From Anthonomus grandis grandis (Eukaryota > Arthropoda > Insecta > Coleoptera > Curculionidae): a stretch of 64,000 nucleotides of DNA. The position numbers and the translations under genes are program-made. Shown one piece after another: positions 1 through 11,893 of this stretch (within the stretch, counting starts at the first letter, position 1; the number at the start of each line of letters is the position of its first letter). Under the pieces are notes generated by a model, which had not been told where the DNA came from, did not search any database, and saw only the letters and a program-made list of their open reading frames with translations. The stretch is from contig NC_065555.1 of NCBI RefSeq assembly GCF_022605725.1, forward strand, positions 9,438,938-9,502,937, in the 5' to 3' direction.

Positions 1-940
1 GATGACATCAAACAGATTCAGTTTTACCTTAAAATACGTTTTTTAAATTTCCCAAGGGAGTCTGTCGCAACGAGTAATATATTTTCGTGTAAACAACCCA
101 ACCAATAAAACTACCAGCAAGTCCTTTACATTGATTCTCGTGTGCTTAAATAAATTCTACCGAGTTATGAAAAATAAATCGGGAAAGTAAACAAATAGGA
201 CCTCATTTTGAAATATTTGGGATCTTTATTAAGGTTTCTTTAGGTGAAGGGGAGGATTTAATGATTGGAATTTTTTGAAAATAAAATTGGAATATAGATA
301 AAAGAGGTTTGTTTTAAAGCAATAAAATTGATGTAGTTACTTGATGAACAAAATCTTAAACAAATAAATTTATTTAATACCTCAATTTAATATCACAGAG
401 CGATAACATATTTTGTAGAGTTTATTAGCATCTAAAAGCACTATAAGTTTTTAAATTGCTCAAGGCATATTCGTTTACAAATTTATGCCGGCTCAACAGG
501 ATTTAGAGTAAATTAAAAAATAGGCTAAAAAGTTAAAAATTAGTATTCCATTTTGTCTTTAGTTTAGGTATTATCTTTAATTTATTAATATCGATCTTTC
601 TTTCATTTTACTACCTAAAAACTCGAGAATACATATCATAAACCTCAAGCCCCAATAGTTGACGGATCACATGCTCAAAGTCTGGTACCTGGCCAAAGTA
701 TCAGAAAAGAGTATCTGAAAAAATATGTTAAAAACCTTGGTAAAATTCCGAGCCTCTTGTTATTTCCTATAAGGGAGAGAGATAGGGAATAAACATTAAA
801 GAGACAATCAATTATACCCACTCCCAGAAAATGCTATTTACCATGGGCGCAAAATAAATAGTCATAATCTTTACGTTGACTCCCAATCGGTGCGATGCGA
901 ATGAGGTTGTCTAAGTTGTAAATAGAGTTACTATTTCTGG
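1..940. other. AT-rich stretch without recognisable gene
   Basis: I see no coding region, RNA gene or clear repeat here. Short open frames are interrupted and match no family I know. The part next to 940 could be lost upstream sequence of the RT remnant that follows, but no RT motif is readable in it. Confidence 0.5.
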
Positions 941-944
941 TTAC

Positions 945-2410
945 TCTTATAGTTTGCCACTAATTCTCGTTGCTTGGCTTGAAAGCTTCCTCGAGAACCC
1001 ATCTATCCAGGTTGACATTAATGGACACACATCGCAGAGTCCCTCAAGGATGCATCTTGTTCCCTACCCTCCCTCTTATACATATATCAACGATCTTCGC
1101 AACAAGACTTCGAATCCAATTTACAATTTTTCTGATGATTGTACATTGGTGTTTTCCTTTAAGTCTCCCGATTAGATGACTTCAGTCGATACCCAGTACC
1201 ATAGACGTCGCCAGATACTTGGTGTCGGCTGAAGTCATCTGTAAGGTTGAGAGAAAGTAAACTTCAATTTTACAACTTTAATTTATAAAAACAAAGTGAA
1301 GGAAGTTAACGCTACTTGTTAAAAAGGATCGACGCGATACATGTGCGTCTTAAACGATACGTAAACGATCTATCGGATTACCGTCAAAAGTCCGGCCTGA
1401 CCACCATCGGTCGCGAGTCGTCACAACGCACGAGCTGGCTAGGTGTGACGGAGAGAAAATATAACACTACCTTAACATCATTTTAGACTGGGGTGAGTGC
1501 AATCTGATTGAACTTAACGCAGCTATTGCTCAGGCTGCCGAATTTACTAAAAAGGCTGCCCCAAGCCTTATTATACCCGGCTTACTTTTCCGCTGTCTTC
1601 ATCCAGTTCGTTGTTGAGTGTGGCGGTAGCAATGTGTCTTGGCATGAGGCATGATCATGTTAGCAAACAGCTAAAGCGGCTTTTTAAAAATTTCAACATT
1701 TTGCAAGGTCTTCCATTCATCTCCTTACTATATTACCCTCACATATGGAGCTCTGCACCTAAACACACTTTGAAGTTGCTTGATTCTATCCAGAAAAGAG
1801 CCATACGTCCTTTAAGATATCCAGAGATAACTAGAAGTTTGGATAGTATGGCGCATAAAAGGAAGATGGTATACTCATAGGAATTCATAGGATTCCACGG
1901 TTTGATTCGATTTTACACGTCCCGAACTCTATGCCCGGAAAATGTCGCCAAAACGCGACTCGTTTGATAGCTTTGAAGCGATACGTCTGGTTTTAGGTTA
2001 GGTATATGTTGCTAAACTGCACCAAAGACCAAACATAATAAAAGTAAAATAGGCCTAAATTTCGATATATTTATTATGGTTCCTGTGGCAAAACTTAGTG
2101 CTCCAAAAAATTTCTTGTGACTTGGATTTGCCACAGGGTTATTTTCTTGTTCGATATGGGGCGAAATTCCATTAAATGGTCATTTAAATCGCGTATCCTC
2201 GTTAGAGAAAGGATCACTTTCTTCACAGGCAGATGCGACTTATGAATATTGAGTGCATTTTCAGACGGCTAGAACGTTGCTATATCAGGATTTCTTTTTA
2301 TGGAGAAGTGCAAGTCTGTGGAATCAACTCCCAAAGTACGTCTTTTCCATTATTACGAGTATATACATTATAACTTGCAGAACTTTAAGAAAAATATTTA
2401 CAGACACCTT
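945..2410 (+). pseudogene. Jockey-like non-LTR retrotransposon RT, 3' part, degraded
   Basis: Remnant of the reverse transcriptase that copied element RNA into DNA at the target site. Readable blocks occur in family order, in changing frames. At 954-1175 there is WLESFLENPSIQVDINGH, then a damaged VPQGCILFP and NDL, and SDDCTL in place of YADD. Near 1485-1530 there is DWGECNLIELNA. At 1730-1850 there are SHIW-like, LKLLDSIQKRAIR and SLDSMAHKRK. Near 2300-2400 there is the C-terminal SASLWNQLPK followed by NFKKNIYRHL after a frameshift. These are typical of arthropod Jockey elements. The N-terminal RT, endonuclease and ORF1 are missing, as in 5' truncation. About 200 extra bases lie between the YADD-like block and the DWG block. 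Many stops and frameshifts show it is dead and old. Confidence 0.85.
1174..1240. repeat. 19-bp imperfect inverted repeat inside the RT remnant
   Basis: The arms are 1174-1192 and 1222-1240. The outer 12 bases (agatgacttcag and ctgaagtcatct) pair perfectly and most of the next 7 also pair. The structure sits right after the YADD-like motif, where intact Jockey RTs are colinear. It is therefore an added structure, not part of the normal gene. Confidence 0.75.
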
Positions 2411-3025
2411 TGTATAACTGGCGCTGTCCGTGATACTTGAGTACCGTAGGGTTTGCCCTTTTGTGCCAGTGAATTTCGTTAAAACTTCGTTGAAGCTTAA
2501 TATGGAATCCCTAAAATAACTTTTTTTCAAAGAAAATTCCTTTTTTGCTTCAGAATAATTCATTGTTTCGTATCTTTCTTTAAGATACAATTTAATCCTT
2601 TCTGGGGCAAATTGTAGATCTAAAAGAGATATAGATTATGAGGTACATAGCTCTGGTTTATTTTCACCAGGCTACTAAATACCTACTAAGGTTAGCTGGT
2701 TAACTATTCTAGGCATACTAGCTTAATAACAAATACCTTGATTGCAATTGCTAGCGATTTAGTTAAAATAAATATACATAGATGAAAATGGTTTTAATCA
2801 GTTGCTGTTTTGCAAATTATGGTCGTCTTATTGGTGTAACTGCTGATGTAAATACATGATTGACATTAGGAATAAAATATAACAATGTACAAAAAAAAGC
2901 AGTCCGTTGGTGTGTGCGGTAATCTATGCCATATTTTTACGAACATTTGTCGCTGCGGAATACAAGGAGCTATACATTTTAGAATACATTTTGTGCTGTG
3001 TTATAGTCGCCTAAGCATGGCAGCC
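2411..3025. other. AT-rich interval, nothing recognised
   Basis: A minus-strand open frame of 88 codons (2324-2590) overlaps the end of the RT remnant and is best read as its antisense shadow. No other gene or repeat was recognised. Confidence 0.4.
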
Positions 3026-3027
3026 TC

Positions 3028-3440
3028 TATTAATTATTACGACAAGTGCAAATTGAATGCTGTTATTAGTTTTCTGCAAAGTGTATTGCTCGCGAAGTTC
3101 ATGCATCCAGACTAACCTACAACGCTTGCGAAGATCCCATCGGAATAAAAAAGAGGTATGCTGTCGTCTGGAATTCCTCTGCTGCATGACAATGTCTGCC
3201 CTTAAAGAGTGCCAGCAAAATCCAACAACTTCTTCAATAATTAAAATAATAGAATACTTTTGACCTCATGACAGTCTGACACTGAGACGTATGATCAAAA
3301 TGTCATCACATTTTGATCATACAGTCCCGACCTAGCACCGACTGAGTTCTATCTTTCTCCTAAAATGAAAAAATAGCTAGGAGGTTGGTACTTTCCAACT
3401 AAGGCAACATTTCATGAAGAAGGCATTAGAAAGCTTACCT
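3028..3440 (+). pseudogene. mariner-type transposase, internally deleted
   Basis: Cut-and-paste transposase remnant, in pieces. An N-terminal scrap near 3030-3110 (YYDKCKLNAVISFLQ) resembles the first helix of mariner proteins. At 3145-3195 a segment reads KKRGMLSSGIPLLHDN, the block holding the second catalytic Asp. At 3318-3420 comes YSPDLAPTEFYLSPKMKK followed, after a stop, by LGGWYFPTKATFHEE, the block holding the third catalytic position (Glu here where mariners usually have Asp). The DNA-binding region, the first catalytic block and most of the sequence between blocks two and three are gone. A 15-bp palindrome replaces the sequence just before YSPDLAP. Clearly non-functional. Confidence 0.75.
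3289..3322. repeat. perfect 15-bp snap-back palindrome
   Basis: gtatgatcaaaatgt (3289-3303), 4-base spacer catc, then its exact reverse complement (3308-3322). The right arm overlaps the codons just before the PDLAP motif of the mariner remnant, so the left arm looks like an inverted copy of it. Confidence 0.9.
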
Positions 3441-4550
3441 ATAGGTAGAGGAAAAAGAAAAAACGGCAGTTGTATATGTGTATACCATAGCAAATCTCTC
3501 CAATATATTCTAATTAATTTTTATTACCAGTTCCAGTTTGGTAAGAAAATCAAATTAAAGATTCTTTTAAGACTACTGACTCGTAAATCCATAGACTATA
3601 AATTTGGCCATACTTACAACGCAATTTATTTAAATGTCTACAAATAAACCAAAATAATGGTACCTTTATCAAGTCCGCCTTTTTAATTAAACCCTTGGAT
3701 GGCCGCAAAAATCCCTTTGTGCCAACTTTATACCTGCAGTTAATTACGCTATCGACCCCCAAACGATCTCCTAGTCCCCTATAAATAAATCCTGACGGTG
3801 CAAATTTGTTAAATTACTGATGCTGAACTAATAAAATTTTAAAGAGCCCTCAAAATGGTTAACTCTGAAGTTAATAATACTCTCTGCTTCGTATGTAAAT
3901 TACCGTCAGGGGCGTAGCCTCCACTTTTTGCCGTTATTAGCTAACGAGATTATAGATTATAGTTTAAGAGGGTTAATGTCTTTGAAGTTCATCACATTGT
4001 GTTTGCTCTGAGGACTTTATGTTTTATGTCTTTTAGTGCCATAATGTGAACAATCAAATAAATTATACAACGTCGTTCAACTATCCTAAAATTAATAAAT
4101 CTCACACTTATTGGTGAGAAAAGCTTTAAATAAAACTAATTTTATTCTACAAAAAAAACTTTTTTCATTAAAACTCTTTTTTCTATCAAAATATGACAGA
4201 TAGCCCGAAAATTTACTGATCAAGGACCTGAAAATTCAATTTTAAGAACATTTTAAATAATTTAGATATCTTTATTTGTCTTGAAGTTATTGGCAAAAAA
4301 TTTGTAATAAAAGAGGTAAAAAAAATCGAGTTTCATATAGCTAGTAATTAGTGCATATAAAAGGTCTGCATAATATCCAGATTAAAAAATCTTAGTTCAT
4401 TTGAACTAATTCTTGTATTGTCACTGCAAGCCATAAACAACAATAAAAATATTGCGTTTTGTTGTCATGGCAGTAAATGCAATAACTGTCATTTTAGTTT
4501 GTTTATTGTGTTGTAAAGGAAAGTTTACTTCTTATTTTCGCTATTAAAGT
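3441..4550. other. AT-rich interval, nothing recognised
   Basis: Contains only short open frames without family features, including 3414-3647 (plus) and 3550-3762 (minus). Sequence just before 4555 may be the 5' end of the following transposon, but no inverted terminus could be paired. Confidence 0.4.
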
Positions 4551-4554
4551 AAAA

Positions 4555-5462
4555 ATGCCATTTACAAATGAAGACGTATCCGATATGTTACGTGTGTATT
4601 TTAAGTGCTTTTGAAATGCAGCCAGAGCTTCAAGAGAGTATGCTTTCGATTATCCTAATCGGACGCATCATTTCAGGCACGTGTTTACTCGTTTAGGAAT
4701 ACGACTACGAGAAACTGGATGAGTTCAATCAACTTCGACTCAAATAAGGTATCGCACAGTCAGAAATAAGACGAATATCATAAGCGATTTAGCTTATATC
4801 AATGTTGGTTCGCATAGTTCGCTAGTATTCGCAAAATATACAGGGATTTGAGGCTTTTAGTTCGTTCCATTCATAAAATTTTAATGGATCTTCTATGGAA
4901 GTAAGAATCTCTATCATATTGTTTTGCATTAGGCCTTATTAGACCCGAATTTCGATAAACGCTTAAGTTTGTCATTGGTTTCTTAATATGATAAGAGACA
5001 GTAGCCGTTTCTTGGATAAAATGAAAAGGACAGATGAAGCCTAACTTACCAGTAATGGTACACTAAACCTGTCCAATATACATTATTGCTTTTATAATAA
5101 TCCTCACTAGGTTCGTTAAGTTGACCACCAACATTGTTGAACAGTAAATGTATGATGCGGAATTGTTGAGGGAAAGATTATCGGCTTTTTAATCTACAAT
5201 ATAACTCTAAATTGTGAATTATACCTTCAATTTTTAATTCGTGCTATGCTTTAACTTGTCTCGATTCTTATTTATAGGAAAGAACAAAGAAAAACAAGAT
5301 CTCGTTTACAAAACTTGACCAACAATATGAGAAAATATGATCGAGAGAATTAGAATAGCTATAAACAGCGTATCCATGGCAGAAATTGCTGTCTCGTCAA
5401 CACAACAAGGGCTGTACCACTATATCCAAAATAATGGAAAACAGTTCGAGCACATCAAATAA
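4555..5462 (+). pseudogene. Tc1/mariner-superfamily transposase with DUF4817-type N-terminus, degraded
   Basis: Transposase relic; the ATG at 4555 fits the family start. The N-terminal helix-turn-helix is readable: MPFTNEDVSDMLRVYFKC, then NAARASREYAFDYPNRTHH and RHVFTRLGIRLRETG. After several frameshifts come LHQAL-like and RLKFVIGFLNMIRD pieces, then the first catalytic block degraded to TDEA (5031-5042) with LTSNGTLNLSNIHYC. The NVWCGIVEGKIIG block lies near 5140-5190. The region with the second and third catalytic residues is deleted around 5240-5280. The tail resumes near 5340 as RIRIAINSVSMAEIAVSTQ and ends QNNGKQFEHIK at a stop at 5460-5462. Terminal inverted repeats were not found. 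Confidence 0.85.
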
Positions 5463-7505
5463 GTGACTAATTTTTCTGAGAATTTTGTTCTTGTTCTTGT
5501 TACCTGTTTTAAATTATCTTTCATATGACAACTTGTTCATTAAAATTGGTTAGGAAGTGTACAAGATATAGATAGCAATTTAAACAAGACAACATTTATT
5601 TGTTTCCTCCACCCTTATTATTGATCCAATAAAAATGTGACTTAAAGCGAATTCACAGAAAATTGAATTTATTAATTTTGCCAAATTTGAATTTTTACTT
5701 ATTTTTTTTTAAAAGTTACTGCGACTTTGCAAAGTTCAAAATTATTTTGACTTGTTTTATTGTTGGACGAATGCTCGTTGCCATTTATGTTATGATTTTT
5801 TTTTCTTATTTGGCTTAGGTTAAGGGTTTTTGAGATATTGATAGTGTACAACCTTAACTAAACACCCAGTATATTTATTTTAAAATTCATATTGTTGATT
5901 AAATTCAAAACTCTCCGAAGTTTATTACCCAGGTTGAAAAGTTTCTGTGATTTTTTATATGATGGTGTATGTTAATTGGCGAAACGGGATAATAAATGAT
6001 TATACTTGTTTTTTCTTCGGGATTTTTGTTCTCTTTGCATAACAAAGTGTCAATAATATCCTTTTGACTAAAAGCTCGATGGCACTCAATAACATATATC
6101 ATTTATTAAAATTAAAGAAAATAACAAATATTGTGATCATTTGCTTTGTCATTAACATGGTATTACAAAACATTTGTGCACAATAATAATTTTTCTTTAT
6201 AGCTCTATATATTTGCTATAAATTTCTTATTTTAGGTATAGTGCAACAGAAAACTGCTGCAGTGCTCCTAAAAAGACTTTGATATGGGACAGTAGCTGAC
6301 ACATAGCAAGTAAGCTCTCCCGAGGGAGGTAACATAAAAATTACTTTTTGAAATAACATAAATTTCTCAGTAACAAAGTGTTTTTTTATGAAATATTTGA
6401 GCTGTATTAAGTTTTATAGATATATTTTTTCATACAATAAAAATTTCCCTGTGTTTTCTTTAATGTCTTAATTGCTAAGATATGTTTTATGTGATTCCTG
6501 AAAAACATGATCTATCATAGTTAGACTGTTTAATTTTCTCTACTATTGATCATCTGTAAGAAAGTAAAATTTCACCAACCAGTAAGTTGTAAATAAAAGA
6601 AACCCTATCAAACTAAGATAACACCGGCGTCCTTTAAGTAATTTTACTCAAGTATTAAATCGTAATTAAATGTATTATACACACTGATTTACTCACTGAA
6701 TTTTGAGAAACTTTGTTTACCTACACATCTCTTATCCCCTTAGGTTACCCTGCTGGATATTACAGATATCTTACTTATATTCACTCAACTCAGAATATCA
6801 TACCAGTGACTTTCGGATTCATTGTTTGGTGCGGCGATATTTTTATGCATTTAGATTGACGAATCTTTTCATTGTAGATTTTATTATCCTTGCTTACATT
6901 TTATTGCTCTCTTAGTTTGCTGGAAATTATTTACGTTTTATTTTATTTAGTTATGTAGCACTTTTTCATTTATAATCTCATACTATTCATATTATACTTA
7001 AATAGATTTAAGGATCAATTTCTTTTTTAAAAAGCCCGCCATAGATATTTGTATAGCTCCAAGCAATTGGAGGTTGATAATATTTTTTTATATAGATGTA
7101 AGTTTTTATTCAATTAATAGTTCTGTGGACTTACATTATAATTTTTTGAAAATTATTTCATTTGACTTTATATAACATGATAAACTGAATTAAATTTTAT
7201 AAGCAAACTAAAACCAAAGCTTTAAAATCACAAGGTAGTGTTTCTCAGGACTCGCCTGCTGTCTTTGGTTGTTCAGAAGCTTAGAAAATAATGCACCTGG
7301 ATGTTATGTTATATAAGTTTAATTAGTGGATAATTGAATTACACACCGAAACATACTGATCTCCGTACATGGTAAGTTCAGATTTAGAGTGACAGTGATC
7401 ATTTTTTTGTCCGAAATGATCCAACCAGTTTTGTAAAATTTGCAGGATAAAATAACGAAATTTTAAGCGGCACTACACGATAGGATTTTATGAAGATTTG
7501 TCTTA
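5463..7505. other. AT-rich intergenic or intronic sequence
   Basis: No gene recognised. Minus-strand frame 5905-6102 and plus-strand frame 6703-6915 have no family features. A 75-nt segment near 6236-6310 has a splice-acceptor-like left side (cttattttag) and a donor-like right side (gtaagc), but it is too short to judge. Confidence 0.4.
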
Positions 7506-7507
7506 TA

Positions 7508-8745
7508 AAGAGTGTTTTTTTAGAGGCGGAGAACTTTAAATTAAAATTAAACACAAAATATTTTATTGATATGAACAAATTTGCTTTTATATTAAAGAAT
7601 TTTTTTTGGCATTAATATTTAAAAATGATTTCGGGCATGTGACCACCATGGCTGGCGCGTACGTGGCGTAATCTAGAGGTCTAATTTTCACACACTCTTT
7701 CCAGTACTGTAGGCTGTATTTCGGCAATCACGCGTCGTATGTTGGCTTCCAAGTGCTCAAGTCTTTCGGGTTTATCAGCGTAGACATGCGACTTAACATA
7801 GCCCCAAAGAAAATAATCTAATGGCGTCAAGTGGCACGAACGAGCTGGCCAGTTTACAGGTCCATTCCTTGAAATTATTCGTTGCTCGAATGTCTCTTGT
7901 AGTAAATTAATTGTTTGACGCGCTGTATGGCACGTGGCACCGTCCTGCTGCACATTTCTGCAACGCCTGCAACGGCTTGCAATTGAGGCACAACAAAGTT
8001 GGTTATCATGTTTCTGTATCGCTCACCGTTTACTGTAACGTTCTGACCATCAGCATTTCTGAAGACATAAGGACCAATGATTCCACCGGCCCATAAAGCG
8101 CACCAAACGGTTGGTTTTTCTGGATGTAACGGTTTTTCGCTAATAGCTCGTGGATTCTCATCCCCCCAAATTCGGCAATTCTGCTTGTTTACATAGCCAT
8201 TTAATCAAAAGTGTGCTTCATCACTGAACAAAATTTTCATATGAAATCGTGGATCAATAGCAATCTTTCCTTCCGCCCATTCAGCTAATGTACGGTGCAA
8301 AAGATGATCCTGGAGTTTCAACTCCTGGACAAGTTGAATTTTATATGCTCGCAATCCGAGATCTTTGCGCAAAATTTTCCATAAAGTGGATGGACATAAG
8401 TTCATTTATTGAGAACGACGACGAATTGACACATTTGGATCATTATCAACACTTTGCTGCACAGCAGCTATCGCTTGTTGCGTGCGCACTGTACGGCGTC
8501 TTACGGGATGTGTATTGTCGACTAGAGTAAAAGTATTGCGAAAACGATCAACAGTTTCTCGAATAGAACCATGTCTTTCAAAATAAATTTGAACAATTTG
8601 GAAACGTTGCTCCGGCGTGAGTCTGTTCATGATGAATTGCCAAACCAAACTAAAAATACCCTAAACTAATCTAAAAATAACCCAGAACTGTCATAAAAAA
8701 CAGTGTTGCCAAATAAAAGTTCTCCGCCTCTAAAAAAACACCCTT
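7508..8745 (-). mobile_element. complete mariner-like transposon with 30-bp TIRs and TA duplications
   Basis: The inverted ends are 7508-7537 and 8716-8745. They match over 30 bases with one difference (aagagtg against aagggtg at the tips). TA flanks both sides (7506-7507 and 8746-8747), the usual target duplication of the Tc1/mariner superfamily. The element is 1,238 bp and holds one transposase gene on the minus strand (7612-8633). The ends are nearly identical although the gene is broken by stops and frameshifts, so the copy may have been moved by transposase made elsewhere. Confidence 0.93.
7612..8633 (-). pseudogene. mariner-like transposase pseudogene, D-D spacing 41
   Basis: Likely start at the ATG ending at 8633 (MNRLTPEQRFQIVQIYFERH). 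The N-terminal helix-turn-helix appears to have lost about 15-20 residues after RETVDRF. Next come SIRRRSQ, an in-frame stop (8406-8408), STLWKILRKDLG and KIQLVQELK. The first catalytic block is ILFSDEAHF (8205-8240 region), followed by a stop where the family has Trp. Then LNGYVNKQNCRIWGDE, VWCALWAGGIIGPY, a frameshift near 7955, QQDGATCHTA with the second Asp, and WPARSCHLTPLDYFLWGYVK with the third. I count 41 residues between the second and third Asp, as in DD41D mariners. A third stop (again at a Trp position) lies just after VCEN. The protein ends PEIIFKY at the stop at 7612-7614. Confidence 0.9.
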
Positions 8746-10621
8746 TATGAGTAAACAATATTATATTATATATAGTTATATTTCAGCAAGAATGAAATTA
8801 ATTTTATTGAAACCATGTATACATATATGCCTTATATTTAGTAGATTTACAAAGTAAAGAAAAAATATAAAATATATTGTAAATGATTAGGATAAATATT
8901 TAAGTGGATTAAGGTGATTTTAGTAAAAAATGTATAAAACTTTACTTAGGTCCGCTAAAACACGATTAGTAGTTTTTGCCGTCCATCTACACACAAAAGG
9001 AGGAGTTTTAATCCTATAATTCACATTAGATTAACGGAACAAAGGATTTTCTTAGGCCGACCGATCTCATTTAATTTCTCCAGACATTACCCAATCTAAC
9101 CTTTTTGTTATCTTTCCAAGAAAATCCAGGGGACGAAGCTACTATTTGTCGATAAAAAAAAGTAATTATGTAGTGCATCAAGCGAACTCTTTAGCGAACT
9201 ATTTCTGCGGAGTGATTTAACGTTGTAAAAATATATTTTAAGCATGCTGTACGTGGGGTACTGAATGATTATTTTTTTTACATTTTGGATCCAAATCGGA
9301 CCTCCCCATTTGGACTCTAATATAGCTTATTTAGGTCATTTTATCGTAAACCCTAATAATAGGAAAAAGTGGTAGCCTCTGCATACTATTTAACAAAAAA
9401 AATATTTGTATAAACTAAGGATTTATTTTTAAAGGTTTTAAAAATATTTTACCAGATAGCAATTGATCATAGTTAGCATCTATGCCTTAAATCAAGCTTT
9501 GCCATAATATTCTTTTATAGAAATATCTAATGTATTAAAATTCAGTTAAAGATAAAATTAAATATCCAAAAAAATGGACTAGATACATTGTAAATTGCTG
9601 TATTAAAGGCAGAATTAAAAGTTATAATGACAATTTCGCCCCTAGTTTCGAATATGTTTAAGTGTATTTTCTTTGACTAGACTTATATTGATTTTATATG
9701 TAATAACATAATTCTCAATATTTTAAAAAGAATAAGATACTTTAATACTTTGGTGTTATTAGATTTGTTGAAGCACTCGATACTATAAACCAGAATTTAT
9801 GTACGATAGGATCCAGGCACATTAATTACAATAATTTAATCTGAAAAAAGCATTAAAAGAAGCCTAAACAATACAAAGTATTTAATGATTCCGTGAGAGT
9901 CGCTAATAACAAACATTAAACAAAACAGGACAATGTGTTATATGAAAATACGAAGGATATTTTAAAGGGCGAGTTAACCTAATATATCCTAATATTTCAA
10001 AATAAAATCAGTTAATTTGTAGCTATAATTTAAAAGTTTTATTTGTCATGTCTTGGAGCTGTGTATTTGAAACAGAGCTGTACTTCTTATGTATAAAACT
10101 ACTTACATTTTAAGGGAATTGTGAATATTTTTGTCTGACACAAAGCCTAGTGCGATTAAGCTTAAAAGTACAATTTACATACAATATTTTTCTTATTCGT
10201 TCTTATTTTTGTTATTTATAAGAACTTTGCAATAGGTTTTAGTGGATAAAACAAAAATAAGACTAAAAAAAGTCGTGATCGAGTTTTGACCTTTACCAAT
10301 CACAAACCCTTATGCTACACATTATCTTTTATATAAAAGAATATTATTTCTTAATTATTAATGTTTAAATTATATTTTTTCACTTGTTTCTTCTAGAATA
10401 AAATAAAACACATCCATAATTAACACGTTTTTAATATAGTATATATAATTTTTAATGAATATGTTGTAATGTAATCTATTTACACACTTACAACCGGACG
10501 AGGGTAAAAACTAATAATTGTGCAAATTTTCACGTGATTTTGTATTGTTGTTCTTAAGTTATACGTAAACATAGCCACAGACATTTAAATTTATGTAGAT
10601 AAATAAATCGACATTTTTCCT

Positions 10622-10675
10622 TTACTTACTTATACTTATTACTTACTTACTTATACTTACTTACTTATTACTTTA
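10622..10675. repeat. TTAC/CTTA simple sequence repeat
   Basis: Imperfect tandem runs of tta-c and tta-tac units, interrupted every few copies by tata. Ordinary microsatellite. Confidence 0.85.
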
Positions 10676-11633
10676 CCCTTATGCAAAAACTAGTATTGTT
10701 TTAAATGTGTTTATTTAAGTTGTAAATGACGGAAGTCTTCTTTTCATTGGTAAATAACTTCTTGTTACTTTATTTAAAATTCACTTAAGGTTTCACTAAG
10801 GACAATTGCTTTTCCGATAATGATTTAAATAAGCTAAGAAATTATGCTCTCTTCTTTTACTCCTTGGAATGAAATAAATTGTCAATAATTTGCTGCATTA
10901 TCATAGGGAAAAATACGATACAATTTAAAAAATAAGATTTAAATTAACATTGGTTTTTATTGAATTTATTATTATATATGGCTTTATAAAGAACTTTTTT
11001 TTGTACCAATAAGCCCTTTGTTAACTAAACAAAGAATAGGGATCATATTATTGACAAATAATTCCAAATAACACTTTTACTAAAGAGGAGCCAGACATAT
11101 TTTTTATCGGATATATATGGATAAGCCTTTTGTGATTGATCGAGAGTTTTTATAATATTAATACCAATAATTTTATTGATTATGTTTTGAATAAAAGGCA
11201 TGTTTTTATCATGGATTATATATTTACTTTTTTCTTATTGTCATTATATTGAGTCTGCCAAAAGGTAAGGTAGGCGTTAAAAAATGTGAAAGGAGTTCTT
11301 CGTCACAATATATTGGAAGGAATATTAATTATGCTCAGAGGCTAAAACTGCTGCAAAGTTAGAGTGCACACTGTTTTCTGAAAAGATCTGATCTAGTCTA
11401 ATTTCAGCAATGCAAAGATTCCCTACTTAAAACGATGAAGAGTTTGGTCAATATTTTAGTATTTGGTAATATTTTTAAGATGACACTCAAGTTTTTTCCT
11501 ATTGTCAACTATACACAGCCAATACTATTGAAAAATCTGGAATGTTTACTAATTTTCTTTTTCAAATTTTAGTATATCTCTTAAAGAGACCGCCAGTTAA
11601 AGATGAAGTACTGGAAAATAATATAATGTGGTA

Positions 11634-11661
11634 AGAGTTGTATATTTTTATATACAACTCT
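11634..11661. repeat. perfect 12-bp hairpin with 4-base loop
   Basis: agagttgtatat (11634-11645), loop tttt, atatacaactct (11650-11661). No coding context. Could be a MITE scrap or chance in AT-rich DNA; the GC-containing outer half makes chance less likely. Confidence 0.7.
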
Positions 11662-11885
11662 GTGCCTTTCACTATTAATAATCATACTGAGCCATTAGTA
11701 GTATATGCTCATAGGTACTATCGATATGGATTAGGTCATAGGTGGATATAAATCCCAAGCTGATAAATAAACAGCAAATAATCCTAAATTTATAATGCGT
11801 TGTTTCAACTTGTATATGTAAATCATCTAAATTGCTTTTTAAATTAAGATTTTTACGAGCGGATGAGAACGTCCTTTAATTAGCG

Positions 11886-11893
11886 TGACGTCA
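11886..11893. promoter_or_regulatory. CRE-like palindrome TGACGTCA
   Basis: An exact TGACGTCA octamer, the consensus bound by CREB/ATF bZIP proteins, inside a short less AT-rich patch (about 11855-11915). No gene is attached, so a regulatory role is only a possibility; such octamers also occur inside insect transposons. Confidence 0.2.

Noticed and set aside
2324..2590. 88-codon minus-strand frame
   Set aside because: It overlaps the C-terminal LWNQLPK-type block of the plus-strand Jockey remnant and is its shadow.
5905..6102. 65-codon minus-strand frame considered as a Penelope RT fragment
   Set aside because: No RT or nuclease motif could be placed.
6236..6310. possible 75-nt terminal exon with two adjacent Cys codons
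   Set aside because: Acceptor-like and donor-like signals are common in AT-rich DNA; there is no partner exon and no domain.
10622..10675. short tandem units considered as a CRISPR-like array
   Set aside because: Units are 4-8 bases with no spacers; a plain microsatellite in a eukaryotic genome.
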